A stretch of 64,000 nucleotides of DNA. It comes from Paraescarpia echinospica (Eukaryota; Annelida; Polychaeta; Sabellida; Siboglinidae). A model generated the notes under the pieces. It did not search any database. It saw only the letters and a program-made list of their open reading frames with translations, and was not told the origin of the DNA. The stretch spans positions 68,844,286-68,908,285 of the forward strand of contig CM034537.1 of the NCBI GenBank assembly GCA_020002185.1, in the 5' to 3' direction. Below, piece after piece: positions 43,904 through 58,900 of this stretch. The position numbers and the translations under genes are program-made. Positions within the stretch are counted from its first letter, which is position 1. Each line of letters starts with the position of its first letter.

Positions 43904-46900
43904 ATGGGTATCCACGGACTTTCCAAAGTGATTGGCGATTACGCACCGTCAGCAATAAAAGAAAATGAAATTAAGACATATTTTGGTAAGATGTGTGAAA
44001 TGTGTTTGCCTATACGTTCGCAGACGGTAAAACTACTTATGTCGGTGATGACGACGTCATTCGTCAACGAACCAGTGCAACCACCACGTCCACTACAACG
44101 ACACCGTCGTCAGGCGTTACTGAATGGCATTCTTTACTGAATCACGCATATCAATAATGAATACTTGGCTTATTTGCCTATGGTAATTAACTTGGTCTTG
44201 GGACGAATTCTGTGTGTTGTGGAGGGTTTTACTTGGACTCACCAGACCAGTGAAATTTGAGCTGGGCAGGAGGATTCATTACTACATTAGAATTTAGAAG
44301 TAGAACGTCGGAATGGCTGTTGGAGAGTGGCGGAGTTGTCTTCATATTTGGAATTGGATTACATTTACAAAATGCACTTGTGAATATTAAAGTGCATACA
44401 ACTACAAGTTGAAAAAAAAAACATAATAATAACATGAGGATTTTTGTGGCATTTTATTTAATACTTGTCTTTGAGAAAAAATTGGCAGGTCCTGTGCACT
44501 TGACTATAGCCTATTGGCACTTCAACAACAAAATAAATATGCTACAACATTGGGAATGAGCTTACATTAAAGATAATAGCTTAAGGATCACATAACTGTT
44601 TATTTTATTAAGATATATTACGAGTGTAGAAACTAACTTTTTTATCAGTAGTCCACAGGACTAGTGGCCAGTGAAGTTCACTAGTCCGCAGTCACATCTA
44701 CTAGTCCCATCAAAGTCAACGACATGGAGTCAAGATAACCAAAATATATACAAAAATGATTTACGAAAAGCACATGCATTAGAGACAGCGATACATCACA
44801 TGTGATGAGGTGTCACATCTCATTCATCCTCAGAACCATCCCAGTACTGTCTTCCCACCCACAAATTCGGGCTGCCTGGCCCTGGGACCACTGGCATTCC
44901 ACAGGTGGATAGCAGCAGTTGGATCGAACTCTGCAATCCTCGCAGTGTGGAACGAAATGTACAGCAGGTCGGTCAGGATGTCGTTCCCCAGGTTGGTTCG
45001 CCTTCTTCGCGTTGTCGGTTGCAAGTTGCAACGTATCTCCGATGTAGCTTCGACTTCTCGAGGGCAGTCACTTCTTCCAAGTTTTTGCACCTACTGACAA
45101 AACTTAATTGGCGATCAGTCTTGGTCGTCACTTGCGAGCAGCGAACCGTGCAGAACATCACTTTTTCAACGTCATACTTCAGCCAGTCTCGGTTGATCAT
45201 GGTTCATGGAATCCTCACTTTCTGCTCTCGTTGACATATTTCTTGTCACGTTCTCGCTTTCATCTAACTTTCGCTTCTTCGCAGGATTCTTCACGCCATC
45301 GATAAACTTCCACATGTTGCTAAAGTGATAAAAAATGGTGCCGTGTTTCTATTATATATGTTTTTTTGAACGCTAGGCGGCGCCTCTGAGAACTTCGCTT
45401 TATTCAGTAGTCCACCGGACTAATGAGATGTAATATTTACTAGTCCGTAGCACAATCTGGTAGTCTCGGACTAGCGGACTGCCTTTAATTTCGAACCCTG
45501 TATCTTTAATAGATCAAGATATTGCAATTTTAAGAAAAAAAACAGCATAATTTTTGTGTATCTTACAAAATGGACTCATTTTCGTGTTTTCTGTGGATAA
45601 ATATTTGCTTTAAAATGTCAATTTTTTTATTTATGTATAGATATTTAAACACTGTTTTCAGGGGTTTTAAAACATTGACTAGATTAATACATTTACAATA
45701 TTTAATATTTTTTGTACTAATTATAACAAAATTAACGCAATTAATTAGTTAATTTTAGTTATGTAGCATGCAAACACAACAGATCCGACACATTTTAATA
45801 AAAGACCATAATATCCATGAATATGAAGATATATATATACATTATGCAAGGTGTATAGCCACATTAATTATGGTAATAAATATATATTAACAATTCATTT
45901 AATAATAACTTCATTAATAAGTCAGTATTCGGGGGTAGAACTTCAGCATTTATTTTACTGGACAGCAGGACTAGTAAAAACAAAAGTTTACTAGTCCGCC
46001 AAAAGGTTTACTAGTCCTGCAAATATAAAAACATAACACATTTAAATCGCAACAAATGCGTCAGACGGTCCATGCTGGCCGTGTTCAGCGCTTGAATGGC
46101 TCGGTGGGCAATGGGCTTCGACTGCTCGCGTGTGTGACATGCTTGTACTATGTGCGCGTAGGGAGTCTGGTCGAACGTTGTCAGTGCCCATCAAGAAGGC
46201 ATTCTTGCCACGAACACCAGTCACCTGTACACTGTACAGAACATCAAACCCTTCCCTTATCCTCGTCGTAAAACAACAACGTGTGGTTTACTTGTATTCC
46301 AAAACCTTCAAGTACCCATGCTGTCGTTTGATGTTGGTCAAAATTTGTGTCCCGTTCACGCTTTTCCAGCTTGCGCTTTACTGCTGGTTTCGCATCCCAG
46401 TCAAGTAACGATACATCGTGCGTAAACGTACAATAATATGGCAATGTAGATTTAAACCATATTCGAAAACTGCATTTGAAAATGGCCATCAATTGCACTC
46501 ATTAGCCGTACCTTTCTACCACAGTACCAGATATGCTAAACCAAACAAAACTGTCGTTTCAGAATTTGATGTCACAACAGCCAATCAAAAGCACTGTTTC
46601 ACTGCCGCCTCATTAGGTAAAGATTAGTTTGTCAATGGTACGGATGGTGGGGCCACGCAACGTGCTGGTTTTTACTAGACAGCCGGACTAGTTGGTAAGC
46701 GGGTTTACTAGTCCGCCGTAATCTTTACTAGTGTACGGACTAGCGGACTAGTGGGTAATTCTACCCCTGGCATTGGCTAATTAGCATGCTACCTTGACAG
46801 ACCAACATATTTCAGTAAAAGGCCATAATGTCCATGATTATAAAGATATTTGTATAATTTATGCAAGCTGTAAAACCACATGAATTATGGTATTAAATAT

Positions 46901-49900
46901 ACATAACCATTCATTTAATAATATAATTAATAAGTCCATATTGGCTAATTACTGTGCTACCGCAACAGACCGAGACATTTAAAGAAAAAGCCATATTGTC
47001 CATGATTATGAAGATATTTGTATATATATACAACATTTAATAAAGCAAGTAATTAATTGTTAGCAAATTTGTAACATCTCAAACTAATTGCATATGATTA
47101 TTACAATTATAAAATAAAATTTAGTTAACTTTAAAGTTAAACCTACTACCCATAGCCTAGATATGACACTTGTGTAGAATCCGGACCTACCTCGATTTCA
47201 CCGTTATAACTTGAATTTTGCCTAACTTTGATACCTCAGAGCGTTAGTTCCATCATTCAACATCATCCCAGGCATATTTATATTACAAAAATATTGTGTC
47301 TTAACGCATTTTTGCGACCCGGTTTGCACTAGTGTGCACCGCTGCTGTCGTGTGTTACCGCATCGCTCTCGTAAAATGAGCGCTATAGTGGCATGTGTTG
47401 ATGCAAACCGGGGCGCTATTTATGCCTCAAAAGTACGCTAAGATGCAATATTCTTAAATATAAATATGCCTGGGATAATGTTGAATAATGGAACTAACAC
47501 ACAGAGGTATCAAAGTTAGGCAGTGCATTATTTTTTAGGCAAGTGATCGCTCTTGCTCCCTACCGCTCATGTAGGGAGCAATTTATCGCTTGCACTAATT
47601 ATCATTATCGCTCGTGTCACCAGACCTACATGTGGTGCCCTCGAGCAGCAAAATATACACCCAGTTGTTTGAAAGAAAGCCTATTCTTGTCACGTAAATT
47701 AGCATTGGCGTGCAGTTGCTGACGTTTCCAGAGCAATGACTTGGAGTTTGCTTATTGCTCAACAGGATTCTTGTCGGCCGGCCGTCATTTGACAGTCATA
47801 GATCATTAATTAGCTGCAATTTTCCGCACCGGGTAGCGGTGAAATCGAAACCATGTCATGCAATCTCTTAATCATCAGCCTCGTTACACTGCTGTCATTT
47901 TTTTTAATATCATCGCTAATACTTCCTGTCTCAAATGTTTTATCAGCATGCAACTTTTCAATCTGTGCCAATGCTTGATGTCCCGAATTGACCCAATCGA
48001 ATTAATCTTGCATAATGGATACCGCTATTGCATGGCTAGCCTCGATTGCGTTTAGCATGACTGGGCAGTGGTGTCACCACATAGACAAACAGGAACGGAT
48101 AAAATAAAACTAATAAATTGCTTGCACTAAATTATTTGGCATATTTATTGCTTTTTTAAACGTGAAGCACTAGTTAGGCAAAACTCAAATTATAACGGCA
48201 AAATCGAGATGGGTCTGGATTCTACACAAGTGCCCAAAAGATACTATTCGTTTTGCAAAGATCTGAATTCAAAGAAATATAATAAATCACGTCTGGCTCC
48301 GGCTGCGGTGACACATGCACTGGCTGGCTCTGGCTGCGATGACGCACGCACTGGCTGGCTGCGGTCACGCACGCATTGGCTGGCTCCAGCTGCGATCACG
48401 CTCACAGTGGGTTTCGCCAACACAGAACTGCCAAATGTCATGATTTTTGAACAGCCCAAAACCATATCGCGCACCGGAGGACGCAACCAATTTTTTTTAA
48501 CACAGACTAAATGAACATAATAGTTTTGAAAAATAACTCGCGATAGACCAACGTAACTATATTTAATTTGCAAATGAAACACACTGTTGTCATAAAATCA
48601 ATGTAACAGCTTAATTCTGGTCAAAATTTAAATGACGTAAACGAAATTGAACTTGTCTCCGACAACAGCACAGCAGTGAATGAGGTAAATGACCAGAAAA
48701 GGCCCGCCTAAACACGGGTTGAAATAATGTATTAAAATAGCCTACCAGCATCTCTAATGTGAGATTTCGGTAACAAAATGTTTAGCATGACACATGACCA
48801 GACCTGAGTGTAGAAACTTGTAATACTGTCTTTGTTGTAGGCCGCAAAGTGGCGATTGATGCATCAATGAGCATCTACCAGTTTCTGATTGCTGTCAGAC
48901 AGGATGGCAACATGCTGACCAATGCCGACGGAGAAACCACCAGGTGAAGACAAAACATGTACCAAGTCATGCAGCCAGTATGAAATGTTGCAGGTTATAA
49001 TATAAATATAATAATAATATAATAATAAAAGTTTAGTTAGACACCATCAAATCCGGGACTAATGTAGGTATGCGACAATGCGGTCCGTGTGAACTGGGCC
49101 ACTACTAATGGCACAATACACGTGGGTGTGTTCATTGCTACGCTCCTATTGGCTAGTGGTAGGGATTCCCGCAATAATTATATGCTAATATGGTAGGAAA
49201 AGCGTCATACTTTAATCTCGTTTTTGAATTTTTTTCGTACGTGGGTATTTCCGGAAATGTGGTATTTTGATGATCGGAGGGTGTACAAATAATAACAATT
49301 TGTCTTGAAAGTAAGTGTGATCACATTTGTTAACTAGACGATCATGTTGTATATATATATATTTAAACATTTATGTGTGAAGTTAGGTGGAGATTCAGTA
49401 TGCCTCAGGTAGATTACTTGAAGCCCCAAAATTGTTTGCCAGTATATCAGTTGAAATGAAAGAAAATGGCACAATGTTTTCCAATGAAATTATACACTTC
49501 AAACAATTATTTTCTTGTATATGTATTCCAATGCTTTTAAATATATTGAACTTAAATGCATATCAGTTATAATTGTTTAATGGATGAATGCAGATTTTGA
49601 ACCATTAAATTACTGGTGCTGATCAGCAACTGATGGTCATGTGACATTTATAGGAATTTTACAACAACAAATGCACATGGAGTATTGTTTTCATTATTAC
49701 TGTCGTTGTTTGCAAATGAAATAATGAACATTGACAGCATCGTGTTATAGGTTTAAGATGTTTCTTGATTACTGTAATATTACTATGAGATTGAGAGGAG
49801 ATCAGATAACAGTTGTTTTTATATTGAATAGTTTTAAGAATATTGAAAACATTATTTTTTCTCAATTAAAAATAGGACAAAAGGACAAGAAGTAACAAAA

Positions 49901-52900
49901 TGAAGGAACAGTAGATTATATATCAGAAAGTATTCATTTTCATAGAGGACAATAAATGAATGGAACAGATTATCTGCTGTTTGTGTGGGTGCTGGTAGCA
50001 TGAGTATGTCTAAAAACAAAATCAACATATACCTTGATAGGGCGGGTTTCTCATTGATAACACGAGGGATCCATCATCATCATCATCGAGTGCTTGTCCA
50101 TCGACCACGAGGGATCCATCATCATCATCGAGTGCTTGTCCATCGACCACAAGGGATCCATCATTGAGTGTTGTATCATCTTCTCAGTCAGATCCGACTC
50201 CATCAACTAGTGCTATCAAAACACAATTTGACAAGTGCCCAAAGTGAACTGTTTTGAGGCAAAGACTAGGAAAGTCGATTCAAATCAGGAAAAACATGCT
50301 GCAGAAGCAGCATTCAAGAATTGCACTGATGCAAGCAAGGATGAAACTGGCAAAATCACAGTTGAAGTTCTAGGTCAAAAAGTCAAAAGGAAAGAAGTCC
50401 AAATCAAGAAACTGAAAGAAGAATAATCTCGGCATACTGAAACGAGAGAACTTGCAGAAACATGTAACCAGTTAAAAAACGCGAAGAGACGATTAAAAAG
50501 ACTCAAAGACAGATGGAAGTAGAAGGTTTAATGTCGGTAGAGATAATAAACCTGGAAAGACCTTCTCTGCTGATTTTCAGCTGGCTGTCTATGACTGCAT
50601 AATTAACCAGGTCCCAACAAAGAACATCCCTGTGCTGATCACAAATTGGCAGTGAGATGTGGTCTCAAACCTGATAGTGTGGCACAAAGGATCACAGTAG
50701 AGATGACGGCTCGAGAGCTGGGTCTTATCTCTGAGCTGCAGACCACTGGGGCAATTCTTTGCAACAAAAATCTGACAGTTGGCTTCAATGCCATGACACA
50801 GGAAGGTGTCCACATCAACAGCGCCCATGTGACGACAACCTCCAGTTGCTGTGTCATCACAGTGGACGAAGTGGCTGGTGGACCTGCTACGGATTATGCA
50901 AAACACATCTGCGAAGTTGTCAACAATCAGGCAGGTGTCCAGGCAGCATTCAACCACAATGACCTGTCACCTGCAGTCCTTTCAAAAAGCTTTGATAGAC
51001 ATCAGCAACTGCATGACGCATCGAATGGCAGCAAATCACGCTGTCATACTTCTGAAGCATGGGACAAGTCTCTCACAGAACTGAACTGCCACATCCACCC
51101 GCTTGACGGTATTGCGCCCTCCTGCAGGTCAGCCCTCTATCCGCTTGACAGTATTGCAACCTCCTGCAGGTCAGCCCTCCACCAGATGGAAACTTCAAAG
51201 GGGAAACTGTTTGGCAGCGATTGTCTTGCAGGAAAGATTGTAATCCAAATAAATATGATGCATTATAAAGATGGGTAGGGATATCCCAGGGGATTCAAAG
51301 AATTTTTTGACAGTGAGCATCTTCCCACGGGACTTATTCCAGGTACCGAGGCAACTGTCTCCATATTTTTTTCCACATTTGTTGGAAATATGTGGCACAT
51401 TACCCTGCCTTCCTGAAGTTTCTTCAGACGGTAGCGGTTGCCTGTGGTGGCTTAAGAGATGCCTTGATGAAAGATTTTCGGACACAGACGACACAAACCC
51501 AGATGCATGTTCTTGGAGTTGGATTGTTTGGGAAATTATTCACTGGGCCATGGATGCAGAAGTTTTATACTTCTACAGAATCGCATGTCAGCCATGTCGA
51601 AAGTATCAGGCTTGTTAAGAAGGTCATTGTTACCTTGAGAGATAAGCAACAGAATCCTGCCAGTGTCCTGCAATTGTTCTGCTATTTCCTTGGAGAAAAC
51701 TACTGCAGCCTCCTATCGACACGGAGAAAGTCAGTAGCATGATGAGCGCAGTCATAACGTCATGCATAATGATCTTGGAGCATCAGTACAAGAAGTACTT
51801 TCTGCTCGACCTTACACAAAATTAGAAGACGAAAGCCGGAGTGCCAGGTCACATGACATTGACGCTGAGGATGTGAAGAGAATGTTTCCTGTACTGCAGA
51901 AGGCACCAAATGCGATAATCACCTTTTTGTCGGCCAAAATGAGAGCACAAAAGAACCGAACGGATGATGACTGCCTCGACGAAATGGACATAAACAAACG
52001 AAATGAAGTGCATATAAGAGAAAGAAATCAACTATGGATTGAAAAGTAAAGTTGGCAAGCAAAATCGAAGTATATATAAAAAACCTATGTATAATAAAAT
52101 TATGGGTAAATGAAATGATAAAGCAAACGATTGTCAAAAGTGCTGAACAGCTAAACATACTAATAAAAAACAAATAAATGGCTAAATTATATTTAATAAG
52201 TTGATTAGATATTAAAATCTGATGCTAAGATAAATAAAAAAATTCATTAAAACTATGTATGAATAATACAAAGGTTAGCCCATATTTACCATGAGTGATG
52301 GCTGCTCTCCCGTACTAGCTTTGTGTTCGAAGAATGAATTATCCTACAGCTTGAAATGTATGTTTCTTTGTTTGTGTGAAAGTGTAATGCAGGAAAGTTA
52401 ATTACAGAAATACCTTGTGTCCTTTCAGACATGGAGTTCATTTGGAGGCCAATTCTAAATAGGCAACTTGAATGATTTGTACATTTACAGTTGTACATAA
52501 TACATTGTGCATGTTATCGTTATGATATTGGCTATTTTTCAGTCACTTGATGGGAATGTTTTACCGCACCATCCGTTTGGTAGAGAATGGACTCAAGCCA
52601 GTTTATGTGTTTGATGGAAAACCACCAGAGATGAAATCAGATGAGGTATGAAAGCTCCTTCTTGGTGATACTTGTTCGTTTGTATTTTCATGTATTTGAA
52701 CTATGCAGTATGCAATAAATTCTTTTAATATGAACATTTTGTTGGTGTTTCTGCGTTTCAAGGTGAGTTAGTTTCTTACATAGTTTCTTGTATCCAGTGA
52801 TGTATACCATGACTAGATAACTCAAAATGCTTCATACTTCACACTCCCCCCGCCACACATCTTTATTCCGACACAACAATCGAGGACCAATATTGAGGCC

Positions 52901-55900
52901 AGGACTATGAGGACATTCAGGAAGCTGAAGAGAAGAACAACAAAAGCTTTGGTGCCAAGTATATCATCAGATACGTGTCTCAGTGGTGCAACAAAAATTC
53001 ATCATTAGGCATAATCATGAATAGGGATGTGTAGTTCAAAAGTCTTCACTTGTGTAAATATAAATAATGTAAAATATTGCGTGTTTAAAAGTGATGTAGT
53101 AAATGTTTTCCTCTGGGTAAAATTTGTTATGCAAACTTCTTGGGCCATCTATATGTGAAGATGTACACCATGATTGGTCAGGTTGGTTCAAATAATTTCT
53201 CTTTACATATTTTTGCAGTCTACCTTTTATTCCAAATGTTACATACATTTAAACTGCTTTCACCAACTTTCATGCGAATGAATACCACATCGTCATCTAG
53301 TGGTGGTCAGTCAGATGAAGACGGTCGAATCATGACAAAAGAAAAACCGGTAATTTGACTGGAATATGTAAAGTGGAAGTTATTCTTGGACCACTGTTTT
53401 ACAGAGTGTTGTGTATTTGATGGAGGCAGTTGACGGTTGTGTTGTGTTTGTGTAGTTGGCAAAGCGAGGGCAGCGTCGGGAAGAAGCTCAGAAGGCTCTC
53501 GAGAAGGCGGAAGAGGCGGGTAAGGATTAATGCCACGCTAGTCTGATATGATGTCTTTAACCTTTTAGATCCCACAACATTTTATGAAATCGCCCCAAGT
53601 CCATGCGGCATATGCAGTGTTTTGCATTTAACTTTTTTGTACTTTGTTTCCTGACATTGCGCATTGTGCTTATTTTAAAGATGATTGACCTATCCATCAT
53701 GTGACCTGTTGCCTAGCAAAAACTCTGTCAAGTGATAAAAAAATGGATGTCCAACACGTGTGTTTGGACATTCCATCGCAGTGCATTATTTTTTTGAGGC
53801 GAGCGATCGTTCTCGCTCCCTACCGCTCTCACTCCCTACTGCTCGTGCTAATCGCTCATCTAGGGAGCAATTTATCGTTTGCACTAATTGCCAACATCAC
53901 TCGCATCACCAGACCTGCTGCATGTGGTGCCCTCTAGTTGCAAAATATACAACCATTTGTTTGAAAGAAAATCTGTTCTTGTCACGTAAATTAGCGTTGG
54001 CGCGATCTCTGTTCGTGTCATGGGTGTGCGATGCCGATAGCTAGTGTCTGTCCCACAAACAAACAACTTAATCATCAGTGTCGTTACACTGCTGTCATTT
54101 TCTGTAACATCATCACTAGTACTTCCTGTCTCAAATGTTTTATCAGCATGCAACTTTTCAATCTGTGCCAACGCTTGGTGTCCAGAATTGACCCGATCGA
54201 ATTAATATTGCATAATGGATACCGCTATGGCATGGCTAGCATCGATTGTGTTTTGGCATGACTGGGCAGTAGGGTCACCAGACAGACAAAAGAAACGCCA
54301 CCTAGCGGATAAAAATAAAATGGAGGTCACGTGCAACATTTTGTTTGTGACTTAGGCAAACCTTGATACTCTGGATACGTCAGTTGAATTCTGCACAACA
54401 CAGTTCTAAATGTGTTAATCAACTTTTAAATTAAATGTGATGCCGATTGTTGAGATGACAAATTGAGTGTTGAGATGACACAGGATGTTGAGATGTGACA
54501 CTGAGTGTTGAAAATGACACTGGATGTTGAGATGTGGCACTGGGTGTTGAGATGTGACGCAAAGTGTTGATATATGACACTGGATGTTGAGATGTGACAA
54601 CGGGTGGTGAGATGTTTCACCACGTGTTGCAATGCGACATCAAGTGTTGAGATGTGACACCAAATGTTGAGATGTGACACCAGGTGTTGAAGTGTGACAT
54701 GAGATGTGACACTGAGTGTTGAGATGTGATGCAAACTGTTGATATATGACACTGGGTGTTGAGATGTGACACTGAGTGTTGAGAAATTACACCAGGTGTT
54801 GAGATGTGACGTCAGCTGTTGCAATGTGACATCGGGTGTTGAGATATGACACTGAGTGTTTGCACTGACAGGAGAGACGGAGGATGTAGACAAATTCAGC
54901 AAGCGTCTGGTGCGAGTGACAAGACAACACAACGACGAGTGTAAACAGCTGCTCAAGTTGATGGGCATCCCCTATGTCGAGGTGAGACAAGAAGGTAGCG
55001 TCAGTTTCAATGTTAGACACAGTGTGTGATATTTCTAAACATTAACTGGCCGTTGGTGCAACTGAAAGCGTATTCACTGATATTCATTTGTTTTGTAGGC
55101 AGCCTGTGAAGGTGATATTCATGTGTTTGTAAGCACCCTGTGAAAGTGACGTTCATGTGTTTGTAGGCACCCTGTGAAGGTGATGTTCATGTGTTTGTAA
55201 GCACCCTGTGAAAGTGACGTTCATGTGTTTGTAGGCACCCTGTGAAGGTGATGTTCATGTGTTTGTAAGCACCCTGTGAAAGTGACGTTCATGTGTTTGT
55301 AGGCACCCTGTGAAGGTGACGTTTATGTGTTTGTAGGCACCCTGTGAAGGTGACATGTGTTTGTACGTGCCTTATAAAGGTGATGTTCATGTGTTTGTAG
55401 GCGCCCTGTGAGGCTGAGGCCCAGTGTGCAGCCCTTGTGAAGGCGGGCAAGGTGTTTGCAGTTGGCACAGAAGACATGGACGCCCTCACATTTGGCTCAA
55501 CTGTGTTGCTGCGCCACCTCACGTTTAGTGAAGCAAGGTTTGTGGGAGACGACTGGATGTCAAAGATATATTTTCAGTATTTTTAACTCCTCAAAGAAGC
55601 TGTGTTGTCTTGTGTAAATATCATTTTATTTGCTTTCTCTTTACAAGATCAAACATCTTGTCAGTGATGTTCGTATTAAAGAGAGTGTTTGAAATTAGGG
55701 CCTTTAAGATTGCAAAAGGACTTTGAATTCAATGGGCTAGTTCTGAGGGTAACTGGGCCAATTCAAAGAAAATCTAAGCCACTTCATCTGCTAATTAGTT
55801 ATTAACACTAAAACGGTGCATTGTCAGGTTGAGTAAATGTCAGGTTGAGTAAATGTCAGGTTGAGTAAATGTCAGGTTGAGTAAATGTCAGGTTGAGTAA

Positions 55901-58900
55901 ATGCAGTAATCGATATGGGATGATAATTTGCTAGTTTTATTGAATATTGATGTGCTGTACTTTTCATTCAGGAAAATGCCCATCAAGGAGTTTCACCTTG
56001 ACAGACTGCTCACTGAGCTTGAGCTGTCGCACGAGGAGGTGAGTACGTCAAATGTGCCACCTGCAATATTACAGACCATTAGCTAACATGATTAATTGCG
56101 AGCTTCTGGCATGAAAATTGGCATCAGCTTCAAATCTTTTCTTGATGTTTAGCAAAACTGCATTAGCAAAACACACAGTAAGCAGTTCTAAGAAAATAAA
56201 CAGACCTAAGACTAATCCAAAAGAGTCCAATAAATACATCTTATTTCACTTCTCCAGCCTTGGCACAGCTCGCTGCTTCACAACGCAATTGTCAACAAAC
56301 GACTCGTAGGTCTTCAAACAAATGAAATATGCTGATAGGTATTTCAAACTCAACTTTATGTATACATGTTTTTTCTTAAGAGGTTGAGCTTTTATATTGC
56401 AGAGTTACTTTTAAATGAGTAAAACTATGAAATAATGCAGCATTTGTGCATATACTGAATATCCATTTATCGCTTACATATGTAACATTGAACCACAAAT
56501 CTGGTGTTTGCTCTCAATTGGATTGCAAAAGCTGTGACTTAGCACTCGGTAACTATATCTACTATCACGTGTGTTGTCTAATACCAAGGGTGTTGTCTAC
56601 TCTCAACCATGTTGTCTATAGTCAGGTGTGTTACCTACTGTTACACATTTTTTACCATCAAGAGTGTTGTCTACTGTCAAACGTGTCTTCACATGTGTTA
56701 CACACTGTCACATGTGTTGCATGATGTAAAGTGTGTTGACCTTTGTCGTATATTGATTGGCAGTTGTACTGCGGATGTTTGATTACAGTTCATTGACATG
56801 TGCATCCTCCTCGGCTGTGACTACTGCGACTCTATCCGGGGAATTGGGCCAAAAAGAGCCGTTGACCTCATCAAACAACACAGAACGATCGAAGGAATTC
56901 TCAAGCACATAGACACCAAGGTATTTGAGTTCAAGTTCTCGTTCATGCCATTGCAAAGAGAGGGTCAGAGTCAAGTACATTTGACCAAGCATAGTTCCAA
57001 GGACCAGTATGTTAGGTCAAGTAATAGTACTTCAAAATGTAAACTTATGAGATACAAGTAAAAGATTATGTAATCATACAATCATTATTGTAGACAGTTA
57101 TACATTTTGTTTACAATAATTGTCAGATATAATTACTGCTTTGATTAAACTGGTCCTAATTATGTATTATTTTATAACTGCCTTCAGCTGGTTAATTTTA
57201 ATTAGCAGGATTATGTTTAATTTAGAGGATGGAGTATGGGCATTTTATTTGGTCAAATCTAATACTTATTTGACTAAGTTAAAGAACATGGTTGGGATAT
57301 TTCTTTTCCGTTCAAGACTGTTCACAGTGAACTTGTCAACACGATATTAATTTGGTAAATCTGTTGTATTTCAATGTTTGTAGAAGTACACAATACCAGA
57401 AAGCTGGCCCTATGAGCAGGCAAGAAGTCTCTTCAAAAAACCCGATGTGACGGAGCCAGAAGAACTTGAGGTAAAACATTGAACACATTCACAGTATTGC
57501 GCTGTGTACAGTTCATACTGCGTATTTTACATGGGATACAGTACAGTATAGGGTCTTAAATTGTCATCCTCAGATGTATTCTGGTTCCCAAACCATGCCC
57601 TAGAGGTGCTCTGGTTTGCACACTACGAACAGGAAACGTGTTTGTGTAGATATAAAAGTGGCGCCACATTGTGGATCGGCCACGACTTATACAATTTCCT
57701 CATCTGGACTTACCCATTTCAAACAAGTGTATTAATTGCAGCATGGCTGATTACTTCCCAGAGAAGTCGACGTGGTGTTTGATTGAACAGATCTGCCAGG
57801 GCGTGAAGAATAAACCGCTTTGAGCGGTCCTAAGTACTGGATACTGTGCTATATATGAACTTACCTTTTACATTTACACACTGCCAACATGAGGCATAGC
57901 GAATGTATGCAAAGAATAATTTCTCTCTTTCAGCTGAAGTGGCAGGAGCCAGACACTGGTGCTCTCGTTAAGTTCATGTGCGACACCAACGGCTTCAGGT
58001 AAGAGGGTGATAGGCTCTTAGTCCAGCGTAGCGGGTGGGCGCATGGGGGGGGCGGTCACAATTGTTCACCTGTACCTGTTGGTACAGGTGAGCTACTTCT
58101 CAGACCTCCTCACGTCCCTTGATTACCTTTAAAACATTGATAATTGTCCACATGTAGTCATGTAGGTAAGTGTGTTATGACATAGTATGACATTTATTTA
58201 CAATCATTGTAGCTTTGCAGGGGTAAGACCTTATTTTTTACATTGGCGGCCATTATAACGTTTTCTTCATTTCCTGCAAAATTTGCCATACGATTGTCTT
58301 GACAATTTCACAGCATATTTAACCTCCATTGACACAAGTGCTGTGGAAAACTCGTGAAATTCTCATACCTCATTTTTCAGAAAAATCCACCCAAACCTGA
58401 CACCCCTCAATTTCGCCCCTCCAATCTAGTGATGGATTTTGAAATATTGGTACGTTCTGCAAAATCGCCACTGTGCGAATACGCGAGCAACTAGTGTATA
58501 TTTATTGTTACCTCGTGAAAGACCTAATGCAGTAGTACATTCAATATTCACTGAACTAACATGTGCCATGTCAAAGTTCTCCAAAAAAACAGTATTTTCA
58601 AGGGCACTCTTTTGGTGGGTAATGGCGGACGAATCCTTATTGTGGTCTTACCCCTGAAATTCACATGCAATTAGTACATAGGCCTTGACCCCCCTTGTGT
58701 ACTTTGTACAAACAGATAAAGGTGACAATTGTGAACGACTCCTAATTTTGCAGTTCTGACAGCGAACAACATTACCTGTGGGTTGGTAGTAGTGTGATCA
58801 TGTAATGGGGAAAATAAATCGCTGCAGCAGTGTCACATGGTCAAGGAACATGATATTAATGCATATTGAAGTCATTGTGAATATCGGAACTGGGCAGTGT

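Noticed and set aside
50067..50160. His-rich run suggesting a metal-binding protein
   Set aside because: It comes from CAT-containing tandem repeats in an intron, with no supporting coding features.
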